A program made the position numbers and the translations under genes. Shown in pieces: positions 46,492 through 58,000 of a stretch of 64,000 bases of DNA. Numbering within the stretch: position 1 is the stretch's first letter; each line of letters begins with the position of its first letter. Source of the DNA: Strigamia acuminata. Its lineage: Eukaryota > Arthropoda > Chilopoda > Geophilomorpha > Linotaeniidae. The DNA is taken from the NCBI GenBank assembly GCA_949358305.1, contig OX442317.1, positions 5,026,186 to 5,090,185 of the forward strand. Direction: 5' to 3'. Under the pieces are notes generated by a model. It was not told the origin of the DNA. It saw only the letters and a list, made by a program, of their open reading frames with translations, and made no database searches.

Positions 46492-48180
46492 GTGCCGCTT
46501 GCGGGCGGTTCTTTCATTTTGAACTGAATTTCACGAGCAGACGATACGTGGACAGACGAAAAGACGAAAAAGCGAAGAAAAGTTAATACAATAAGTCGAA
46601 AGTAAGCGATCGTTTGATTGATTTTTCTGCTCATTTAGGCGCTTTTGCAAGTGTACCGTGTGAAATGTTCCGAATTTGGGACTTGTGTTTTTTGTTTATG
46701 TTGTAATTTGGTGTCGAATTTATTGATAAGTCGTTGATAGTCGGATACATTTTCTTTTTAGTTTTTTATTTCGTCACATCGAGATACAACAATTAGTAGG
46801 GTTGTAATGGAGGGGAAAATTGGTGGTTTGTTGGTTTTTATCAGGTCCGTTCCCACCCATTGTTCATTTTGTGTTCAACGCAAGGGTGCCACAGGTTGGG
46901 CGTGCTTTCCCCGAGTCTATAAAGCCACTTAGTATATGTAAAAATGAATGGTTTCGTTCAAAAATCATTTTTTTAATTAAAAATAAATTTATTTTTAATT
47001 AAAAATACATTAGAGACACATTTTTTTCGAGTAAAAATATTTTTTTTTACCTGAAAATGAATTTATTTCTCAAAAAAATGGTTTTTTTGGGTGGCGGGGG
47101 GTGCCAACATGACAAAAAACACAAGGGCGATCTATATCCTAATAATTTTAAATAATAATTTTAAATTTTTTAAGATTATTTAATTTTCTGGGGGAATAAA
47201 GTCAAATTTGTTTTAAAATATGTCGAATTGGCTTTTTATTCGGTAATTTTTATCGTTAATTGCTTTTTAAGATGTTGATAATAATTTTTTTATTATCTTT
47301 CCCAATTGATTGGTGGAGGTTTGTATTTGTTCAGTAAATTGGCTGACTCGACGCTATAAAAATGTTTGTTATAAATTTTTAATTAAAAATTAATAATTTA
47401 CACATTTTGCTAATTTAAAAAAAAAAAAAGATGAAATTCGAAGTAAAAAATAATTGAAAAATTTAAAATCTACAAATCAAATATTTTTTAGCAAAAAAAA
47501 AAAAAAAATTAGTCCTTTAAGGTTTACTCAAGATAAAATGAAGTGAAGGCACGGAATCGTGGATCGGATTCCGTTTTCTTCTGCAAGAAAAGCATTTGCA
47601 CATGCCAAAACCTTTTCAATATGAGGGGAATAAGTTAAGATTGACACACCAACACCATGGGCAACCAAATTCGAAGAGAATCTAAAAATAATACAAAACT
47701 ATCTCAACTTTTTAACTTTTCAAGATTAGCTGAAGAAATTAAATGTTGATTCTCTGCTTGAAACCTCAAAATGCAAAGAATTTGTAATTTATAATTTGGA
47801 ATGCACACACTTAGAGTAAAAGTGCAAATTACAAGCAGAAATAAAGAAAATGCAGGTGACAAAAAAAAGATTTATTGATGCAAATGAATTAAATTGAAGC
47901 CGAGTGTGCGAAGAAAATGAGTGAAAATTACAAAGAAATGCAAAATTATCAAGAAAAAAAACCGATTTTGTATTTTTTTTTTGTTTAAAAAAACCTGGAA
48001 ATTTATTTTAGTTTTTGGCTCTTTATATATTTTTAATTGCGAAATTATTTAACCAACAGAAGGCAGTGCATTGTTGTTATCTCAGATTTCAAGTATGTTG
48101 TAAAACCTCTTGAAAAACACTTAAAAGTTGATCACAACCAAGCCCTAGTGTTGCAATTGAGAAACTGATCATTTTCAAAG

Positions 48181-48246
48181 ATGGCTGATAAGGAGGAGAA
48201 ACTAGCAGCAGAGCCAGAACAAGAGACAAGGGAAAATCAACGATGG
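48181..48246 (+). CDS. Orphan first coding exon (22 codons)
   Basis: An ATG directly after a splice-acceptor-like TTTTCAAAG opens MADKEEKLAAEPEQETREN, ending at a donor after the tryptophan codon (GG/GTAAAT). The acidic, charged N-terminus looks like a real protein start. No matching downstream exon was found before the elevenin gene, so the rest may lie beyond the window (elevenin then being nested) or the exon may be a relic. Not recognised. Confidence 0.35.
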
Positions 48247-48887
48247 GTAAATTAAAAAAAAATATATATTAAAATTTACGGTTACGTAAAGTCATTCTGA
48301 GTCGAATGATTCAAAAACAGTCGATAAAGTTAAGTGTTGGAGCGAATTAAAGAGTTAAAAGCTTGATAATGCATTATCACGCAACAAAACACAACAAACT
48401 GTTGATTAAATTGAATTTCGGACGTCATTTTTATTTTTTTTTATTTTTACCTTCTTTGGGGCGTGCGATATTTAATTTTTAATATTTCTTTTTCTTTAAA
48501 TGTTTTGTGTAGCTTTAATTAACCTTTTCTCGTGTGACAATAGGTAATTGTATCCATCAGGCTATATTTATATTGCACAACGGTTAATCAAATTTCATTT
48601 CGCTTTTAAAAAAATTATAATAGATGGAAATTTTTTTTGTGCGAAACATCCTGTTTTATAATGAATGAGTGCGGTTTTAATTGCATTTTATTGGACAGGA
48701 GAATTACACAAGACACAATTCGATTATTGCGGTTATTCATGTGATTATTCAACTTGTGTGATTGGCTGGAAAGTCGAAGAAAGGTTTAAATCAAAGCATA
48801 CCATCACAACCGACTTTGATTCTAATGCACTCAATCACAAAAAGAAAAAAATTTGGGCCCGCAAATACATTTAAAGTTGTATAAGTT

Positions 48888-49345
48888 TAGACCCTCAACA
48901 GCATTTTTAGATGTTGAATTAAATTTTTAGACTCTCAAACACATTTTTAGATGCCAAACTGCATTTTTAGGCCCTCAAACGCATTTTTAGATGTCAAAGT
49001 GAACTTTTTAGACCTTCAAAAGCATTTTTAGATGCCAAACTGCACTTTTTAGGTCCTTAAATGCATTTTAGATGTCAAATTATATATTTTAGGCCCTCAA
49101 AGTGAACTTTTTAGATCTTCTAATGCATTTTTAGATGAAAAACTGCAGTTTTTAGATTTTTTAATGCATTTTTAGATGCAAAACTGCAGTTTTTAGATCT
49201 TTTAATGCATTTTTAGATGCAAAACAGCACTTTTTAGATTTTCTAATGCATTTTTAGATGCAAAACTGCACTTTTTAGATTTTCTAATGCATTTTTAGAT
49301 GCAAAACTGCACTTTTTAGACACTCGAATAGATTTCTTAGATGTT
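48888..49345. repeat. 41-bp minisatellite
   Basis: Repeats of about 41 bp containing GCATTTTTAGATGCAAAAC and ACTTTTTAGATTTTCTAAT; the last four to five are the most alike. It lies upstream of elevenin, in the presumed intron of the orphan-exon gene. Confidence 0.85.
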
Positions 49346-50426
49346 TTAAGTGCACTTTTCAATTTAAATGTGCATCTTAATGTGCTGTATAATACCAGTC
49401 ACAGGTATAAAAAGAACTCGACTATACACGAATCGGAATGACTTTTTTTTCTAAGAAAGTAATTTAATTGATTAGGCACTTCTAGCTACGCTACTATCAT
49501 TATTGAATTTCTTGACCTTTAGTTCAAACTGAGTTGTAATGCCCATTAGGTCCGCACAGATTGTGAGCTGAGTTTTTGGTACCTGAGCTGAACGTGTAAC
49601 ACGTGTATTAGCACATTAAAGAAAGGGATGGCGTTTGTTTTCTTTTTGAATGGCACACGTGTCGATAAGCAATATGCACATGTTAAGTTTTTAAGCCTAA
49701 CTGCTGAATTGGCAATTTGCTTATCTTTTTTGTTTATTTTTAGTTATATTTTTACTGATGGCCCTCATTATTCATGGAAGTACTTACCGTAACATTAAAA
49801 TAAAAAAAAAATTTAAAAAGAACGTAAAATTGAAAACAGAGATTGGAAAGAAATTGATGATAAGGTTAATGGTCGAAAGAAAAAAAAAATACATTTAAAT
49901 CTCTATAAAAATCCTAGGATTTATGAATCGTTCGTAATATTGTTACGCGGCTGAGCCGTACCGTGAATCGGGCAGTTCTAAACGCCCACGTTGCCTGTAA
50001 CTCATCCCCGTATGATGTCACAATTTCGTCATTGCACTGCACGTAATGTGAAATGAATACGTCGTTTTACAACCATAATTAAGCGAACTTTGAACAGATG
50101 TTGATTTATTAAATGTTAACACAAACAGAGTTTTATTTATGGATTTAAAATTGCCCCAGAAGCTGTCAAAAGCCAAAATAGAAGCAAATTTTGTATTGAA
50201 AAGCCCCGCACAGGCTTGAAATTGCTTTATCACACACTTGATACCCCAAGTAAGTTGTCTAAAATAATGATTAATGAGTGACAATTCAAAATGGTGGTAC
50301 AAGTGGTGCAAAGTGAATCGTCCCAGTGACCTGAAAAACTTTGCCTGATAATAAATATTTACTTGCACTTGCACATCCCAGTTTTCTTCTCGTCCAATGG
50401 ACTTCTCCTTAATTTCCCGCCTAAAT

Positions 50427-50434
50427 TGACGTCA
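50427..50434 (+). promoter_or_regulatory. CRE in the elevenin promoter
   Basis: A perfect palindromic TGACGTCA lies about 40 nt before a likely initiator (GTACAGTCGG, about 50467-50476). The leader exon then ends at 50501 with donor GTAAGG and joins TTTGATAG/AATACAATG at 50909. A CRE fits a peptidergic neuron gene; function is inferred. Confidence 0.5.
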
Positions 50435-50914
50435 TTTAAGATTCCCCAATGAACTTCCGGTTGGTTGTACAGTCGGGAGTCCAAGCAGTAAGCATTGCAA
50501 GGTAAGGAGTGTGAGTTTCATATTTTTCATCTCGTTTTTATTTACATTAATGGATGGAATTGTCAAAAGAAAAAAGATTTATTCTTTTGTTTTTTAAAAT
50601 ATGTTAATTAAATATGGCGTTTGTTGTTTTAGTTTTGATTTATTAATTTTTTTAAAAAAAATTCTTTGGTACAAACCATTTTTACGTTTTGACTTTTGAT
50701 TGAAGTTTTATTTTTGGGTGTTTTGTTGTTTGTACAAATTGTTTTTATTGCATTGTGACCGTTTCTTGACCAGTTAGGACAAGGTCATCCAAATGACACC
50801 TAAAGGGATGTTGGAATTCCACAAATTCCAACTTTCTTGCTGGATTTTCAGTGTTGATAGGTTTTGAAGATGCATTGAAAGTTTGTTTTTTTTCTTTTTC
50901 TTTGATAGAATACA

Positions 50915-51946
50915 ATGAAGATTGTTATACGGAGTGTCATCCCATTGCTCGTTTGCCTCATTCTATTACTTGTTTTCGTGTCCCATTCAGAACAAGTGGA
51001 TTGCAGGTAAGATAAAAAAAGAGAGGAAAAGAGAAGTAGAAAAAATATCGTTATTATAATGTGACGTTTTTGAAGATTGATGTGGAGTTTGATAACAAAA
51101 AGTTATGTTGTGAGATTTTTTTGTGTTAATATAATCTGCGATGATGGAAAGCAGAACATCGAGATCAACCTACATAGATGCAGTTTTATTTATTTATATA
51201 CATGTTTGTTCACAGGACTTTTTCTTATTTTTTACAATTTCATTTTACTGGAATTGATTTTCTTTGTATTCTTTGCTGCAACTTCAGTGGAATAACTCTG
51301 ATTCAAGAAGTTGATTGAATTCTACAACAATACTGAAAGGTCAAAGGAACAAAATCAACTGCTTATGCCATCAATGACAAAATAATGGCCTTAGTGTATA
51401 CATCTGGAAATAGATGTTGAATTCAATGATTAGAAGTCAGAACATGTAAGCAGGGCCTGTGAGAGGCCGAAGCGAGATGTGGCCCACGCCAGTCAAAGAT
51501 GAATAAAATCCATGAGTGCGCAAAGCAGAGATTCTTTTACCTGTGAGCAAATTTGAATTTACAGTGTACTCTGTGTAGCTTGGACATAGGACCGGTCCCA
51601 GAAAGTTGTCCGGACTAAAAGCTGTTCGCACAAACATTGTCCGGTCCGGTCTGGGGCACAGTAGTAACTGAGTCGCTACCTACAACGTAAAACTTTGCTG
51701 TATAGTGATACAGGGTGAGTCAAAAGTCTGAAAACACTTTTTTTTCTTGAAAATGACCGAAGATATATCAATTCTATTGATGTAAGCATATAGGAAGTCG
51801 ATGTTGGGCTTTCCAGTGGTGACCTTAAATTTGACCCGGAAGGTCATCTTCAAGGTCATTCACTTCCTAACTTTTAAACCATTTAAGATACAGCAAAATT
51901 TCCAATTACAAAGTTGTAGAGCACCATCAAATTAGTACTATCCAAC

Positions 51947-52004
<58 letters not shown>

Positions 52005-55000
52005 CATTATATTCTTGGTTTATTTAAAATATCAAACATCGGAATCGTAAACGGAGGCACAACATCCCAAAGAACTCAGCGTGTTGGCTATGTCTGTGAC
52101 ATCGCAGAAGACTGAGATGGTCTTTCCCTCCTTGTAGGTTTTATGGATCTGCCACTGTCCCAAGAGCATGCACGAGTAATATTGTGACTGTATAGCAGTT
52201 ATTCAAGTCACGTGTATGAGGAATGACCTTTTTCTTTGTTTAATCCTTGAACGTCTTTGAATGGATCCCTATTGGTTTAACTTGGTAACCGAGAGAATTT
52301 TAATTTCTAATTTGACTTAGATCAACTTTCTTTTCATAAAACAAGTTAATGAAATTTAACATTTTCAAATTATCCACATGCATGTGGTTGCTAGGAAACA
52401 AGGCGGCGATATGAGATAACATTTTGAATGAACGGGACAGAGTAAAAACAAAGTAAAAAAAAAATAAAATAAAAAAATAGTATTTTGCAATTTTTGATTA
52501 ATTCTTAAAATTGCAATTTCGGATCGTGGGTGGGAAATAATCTTATCATGTGAATAATTATTGGATCTTGCATTTGTGAAAAAACAACGCGTTTTAATCA
52601 GTGCGAACACAAATACATCAGAGCAGACGATAGAACTTATTGTCACCAAGTAACGTCTAACAACCGACACTGCGCTCTAGTGTCGCAACTAATATTTAAC
52701 CAATTCTAGCTACATTATATCATCTCACAAATCCCCCCTTATAATTCGCTAGAATTAGTTTTACAATCAATAATAAATATCATCGTGTCACAAAATTGTA
52801 AAATTCTCCTCTTCTTTCAAGCCTTCTTTCTCATCTTCAGTAAGTTGACAAAATCATCGATCTTGTTTCCCGAGAGAGGCTTGGTAAGCGGGTCTGCGAG
52901 CATTTGCTCACTTGGCACGAAGTTCAACTTTATGTTGTTCAGCTCCACTTCGTCCCTCGCGAACATATATTTCCTCAATATATGCTTGGTCCGATCATGC
53001 TGTCCGGTCTCCTCGGAAATGAGAATGGTCGATCTGTTATCACAGAACACGTCGAGACCGTACTGAGTTGTCTCCATCTGTAATTCGGCTATCAGACCCC
53101 GTAGCCACTTCAATTCCCGTACGCCCTCGCTAAGTGCTACCACCTCGGCTTCGCAACTCGACATCGTCACCAGTCTTTGTTTTTTCGCTTTCCAGCTGAT
53201 GATTGATCCCCCATACAGGGTCAAGTACCCGCTGTGTGACTTAGCATCTTTTCCCACGCTCCAGCTAGCGTCGGTGAATAGTTCCAAGGGCTTCCTGACT
53301 CTGTCGTAGAATAATCCGTAATGGGTGGTTCCACTGATGTACTTTAGTACTCTTCTCAATGCCGTCAGGTGCATCTCTTTGGGATTGCTGCTGTAAGTGC
53401 CCAGCTTGCTGACGGCGTAGGCCAGGTCTGGCCTAGTGCCTAACATCAGGTACATTACACTCCCGAGCATTTCTTGGTACTGCTTCTGGTCAACCGGTGG
53501 TGATTTGCTATGGTTGTCCAAATCTTGATCAGTTGCCATGGGAGACTTCTTCCCTTTGCAGCCAGTCATCTCATGCCGCTTAAGTATCTTGTTGGCATAC
53601 TCCTCTTGTGTGAGTCTAATGCCATGTTTCCCAACCGTTATCCGCATGCCTAGGATGTGATTTGGCTCACCCATGTCGTCTAGTTTGAAATATTTGCTGA
53701 GCTGTGCCATTTTAGCTTCTATCAATTGATCCGTCGATCCAATTGCGATAATGTCATCCACGAAGACGCCCAATGCAAAATATTGTTTGTCCTTGATCCA
53801 TATGTATATACATGGATCCCCCTTGAGCTGTGTTAGACCCATCTTCTTTAGTTTCTCGTCCAGTTCCTTATTCCAACATCGTCCGGATTGCTTAAGTCCG
53901 TAGAGACTCTTATCCAGCACGCATACATAATCCTCGGCTCCCTCTTCTTCATATCCCTCAGGTTGAGTCATATGGATTACTTTATCCAGGAGTCCATATA
54001 AATAGGCGGTTTCAACGTCGTACTGTCTGAGCCGTAGTCGTTTTTTGGCTGCTATTGCCAATAACAGGCGTAGAGACTCTAGTTTCATGACTGGAGCAAA
54101 TGTCCGATCGTAATCTTCGCCCGGTTTCTGCGAATAACCCACAGCGACTAAACGAGCCTTGTATTTGCTCACACTCCCATCTAAATTCAGCTTGATTTTG
54201 TAAATCCACTTGCATTTAATTGGCTTCTTGTCTTCAGTCGGTTTCTCTAAATGCCATACTCGATGCATGCGCATGGACTGCATTTCCTTATCCATCGCTG
54301 CTCGCCACATCTTGGCATCTGGACATGAGATTGCCTCTTGGTAGGAAGTTGGAGTGATTAGTCGCGCCTTCCGCTTCATGCGCGCCAAACATACTGCATC
54401 CCACCGTCTTCGCTTCTTATGCGCCACGCACGCTGCGTCTCGCCGTCTTAGTCTTTCCGATCTCCTGACACCTCGATGTCGTAATTCCTGCTCGCGTCGC
54501 TCGTTCTGTTCGATGCGTCGCTGTTCCTTCATGGCCGCTTCCTGTCTGGTAGGCCTGCCCGGTCCACGCTCGCGTAGACCGATCGGCGGTGCGGGTGGGA
54601 TCACAACTGGTTGCCTCGCAGCTTCTTCAACTTCCGGTTCGGGTTCAGATTCGGGTTCATTTTCATTTTCGCCATCATTTTCAGTTTCATCGCCATCATT
54701 TTCAGTTTCGTCGTCAGTTTCGTCATGCGTGTTAATGTGCGCGTCCTCAATTTCGTCGTCGCCAACAGTTGAATCTTCGTCCTCATCGGCGGTTTCCCAT
54801 ACTTCAGCTTCGTCATTGTCATCAGCTTCATCTGGTTGTCCACGATCCTCATGATCACTCTGGTCACTCTCCCCCCCACTTAGAGTCGGAAAAACGGCTT
54901 GCTTATCCGTACAATCTTCAGTTGTCAGTTTTTTCGATTCTTTCTGTATTTTCGCGGTTCTCGCGTCTTCAATGAAATAAACGTCCCGCGCTTCAACTAT

Positions 55001-58000
55001 TCGATTTTCGTTTTCATCAAAAATCCGGTAAGCTCGTCGACACATGGAATAGCCAACCATGATGCCTGGTTTGGATACTGGGTCTAATTTCTTCCGCGTG
55101 TGTTTAGGTACGTGTCTGTACGCTGCGCATCCAAAAACACGTAGATGTACTCCGGATGGCTTCCTGTTAAATCTGGCTTCATACGGCGTCGTTTTGGGAT
55201 TGGCAGAAGTCGGAGTTCGGTTGATAAGATACACGGCTGTCGCCATCGCTTCCGGCCAAAAACCATCTGGTAAAAGTGACCACTTTAGCATTGTTCTCGT
55301 CTTTTCAACAATGGTCCTGTTGTATCTTTCAACGACTCCGTTGCTTTGTGGTGAGAATGGCACTGTCCTTTCGTGCTTGATTCCACATTTGAGCCATGTT
55401 TCCTTCGACCGCTCATTGAAGAATTCCCCGCCATTATCCGTTCTTATTTTTTCCAATTTTAATCCAGTTGATCTTTCTTCTCTAGCTCTGTGCTTTTCAA
55501 TTTCTTCAAAAGCATCGCTTTTCTCTCGAATTGCAGAGAAGTATACATATTTGGTGAAATCATCAACAATCACCAACGCGTAATAACTACCATCATACCC
55601 CCATGCAAGTGGCCCACTCAAATCTGCATGCCATAATTCCAAAGGGCGTTTTGTTGACAGTCCCGTTATGCGCTTAAACGCCTTTCTGGGTTGCCGCCCC
55701 TCAACGCATGCCCTGCATGGCGGTAATTTTTCTGGCCCAAAATTCACCCCTAAAACGAGTTTTCCGTCTCGTACCTGCTCAAGCTTTTGGTTGCTTGCGT
55801 GTCCCAAACGTCTGTGCCATAAGACTCTTTCTAATCTCTTCGGCTCGCCATCGGTTTGATTGTGAGACGTCGGCGCTTTTTTGACAACATATGCGTCGAT
55901 TTCCTCGTTGTGCACACACGTTGTCGCATCTAAAACGTACATCCTGTCTCTTTTCTGTGCCGTGGCCAGAATCATGTTTTGCTTGTTCGTCACAATTGCC
56001 CGTGAATCGTCGAAAATCACTCTGAATCCTCGCTGTGCCAATTCGTAAACAGAAATCAAATTCTCCCGCAATTTTGGCACATGCACGACATTTCCCATTT
56101 CCAATTTCACATTCCCAGTTGGCAATTTACTCCAAAGTGTGACCATGCCCTTTCCTGTCGACTTGCTCGACACTTGGTCCTCGGCAAGGTGCACTACTCC
56201 TTCTTCAGGTTTGAAATTGGTCAAAAACTCCCGATGTGAAGTCATGTGTACAGTTGCACCGGAATCCAATAGCCATTCCAGTGGTCCCAACGAACTGGTT
56301 GAATGTTTCGTGTGAAATGCGTACGTTCTATCTGTTCGTGCGTAAAAATATTGCCCATGTTCTTTTCCTTGTTCCTCTTGTTTGGCGTAATTCGCCGTGT
56401 TGCGCCCCCGCTGAGTGTCGTGTCCACTTGCTGTCTTGCTCCTGCAATCACGTGCGAAGTGCCCCGGCTTTCCGCAATTAAAGCACCCATCGTTTCCCTT
56501 AGTGCTTCTTGCGACAGCTTCCCCAGGACGTTTGCTTCTGCAATCCTTGGCAAAGTGGCCCATCTTACCACACTCGTAGCATTTGACGTTTTTGTCCCGT
56601 TTGCCACCGCGCGCACGCGCTTTGTACGCTCCTTCTTCATTGAAAACGGGTCCGTCTTTCGCCTTATCCGTCGCCCATCTCTCTCGCACTTCCAAAGTGC
56701 GTCTCAAGTCGATTAGTCGCATGTCCCTCTGCGCTTGGAAAGTCTCGGCGATGCTCGCGTATTTATTGGTCAATCCATGCACCAAATAATACATCACCTC
56801 ACTCTCGGCTATCGGTCGCCCTGCCGCCGCCGACCTCTTACTTATGGCGACGATTCTGTTGATATACTCTCCCACCAGCTCATTCCGGCCCATCTTGGCG
56901 CTGGTTAGCTCGTGGCCAATGTCCACCTGTCTATGCTGCACGTTTCCTCCATGGTGCACGGCCAAGTCGTTCCATAATACTTTCGCCTTCTTCGTGCCCA
57001 CGTGTAGCCCCACTTGATCAGGTGAAAGCGTCGTCATAATTAAACTCAATGCAGTGGCATTTAGCCTCTTCCATTTCAGCCACGCTGCTGCAGGTTGTGG
57101 ATTCGGTTCGTCCTTCCTGATGACCGGCTCCCACAGACCTTTGGAGTCCAGCACCGCCTCCATCAATGTGCTCCATATGATGTAATTTGTCTCGTCCAGT
57201 GGTGGTACTCGATTCGCATTCGCCCCTTTCGGTTCCTCTGCCATCTTGTCGTTTTATCGACTTTCAACGTCCAGTTGGCACGTTCGGCAAGGATAAAACA
57301 GGTTTGAGTCGCTTATCAAACTCAAAAAACGAGAAATGATCGTACTCACGGTCACGCGCGTTACACTTCTCCTTTTGCGCTTGTCATCGACCAATTTCCA
57401 CTCAAACACCCGTCCACAAACGCCACAAATCAACCGTACTCTGCTACCACTTGTGAATAATTATTGGATCTTGCATTTGTGAAAAAACAACGCGTTTTAA
57501 TCAGTGCGAACACAAATACATCAGAGCAGACGATAGAACTTATTGTCACCAAGTAACGTCTAACAACCGACACTGCGCTCTAGTGTCGCAACTAATATTT
57601 AACCAATTCTAGCTACATTATATCATCTCACATATCAGTCAGGGACATTGAGTCACTGATATTCCCCCAGTGTACAGTTTGATGATGTCAGCCTTGTTGT
57701 CATTTTTTTTTATTGCTTGTATTTTAAAAGCTGAAATTAATAACCCAAAGCAGAGGAAAGTTTAAATTAGTTTGATGTCTCGCTGGTGCCCGCATGTTTA
57801 ATGGAAGTTTATGACAAGTGGGGAATTGTCTGATAGTAAAAAGTAATTCATTTTGATTGGTTGTAAGGCGGAGATGGTTGAGTTATGCTTCATTTTTATG
57901 TCTTTCTTCCTGATTTATCTATTCCTTGGTGACAACAAGACAAATGCATGAATGAATTGAGAGAGAAATGGACTTTTATTAAAAACTAATTTGGTTTTAT

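Larger units (their letters stand above)
52549..57632 (-). mobile_element. Intact Ty1/copia LTR retrotransposon
   Basis: Two 181-bp LTRs (52549-52729 and 57452-57632) begin TGTGA and end TCACA and show no difference by eye. Both sides carry the 5-bp target duplication TATCA (52544-52548, 57633-57637). The primer site next to the 5' LTR is complementary to initiator tRNA-Met, a G-rich polypurine tract sits before the 3' LTR, and one long gag-pol frame is open. This points to a young, possibly active copy. It lies antisense in elevenin intron 1. Confidence 0.96.

Noticed and set aside
48665-48874. 69-codon plus frame after an acceptor-like TTGGACAG, as next exon of the orphan gene
   Set aside because: Phase-compatible reading is very short and there is no convincing donor; not supported.
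51437-51720. GC-richer block in elevenin intron 1 with a 66-codon minus frame
   Set aside because: Looks like old transposon debris but lacks ends or a recognisable protein.
54354-54854. Ser-rich plus-strand frame inside the copia element
   Set aside because: Antisense shadow of the acidic linker of gag-pol.
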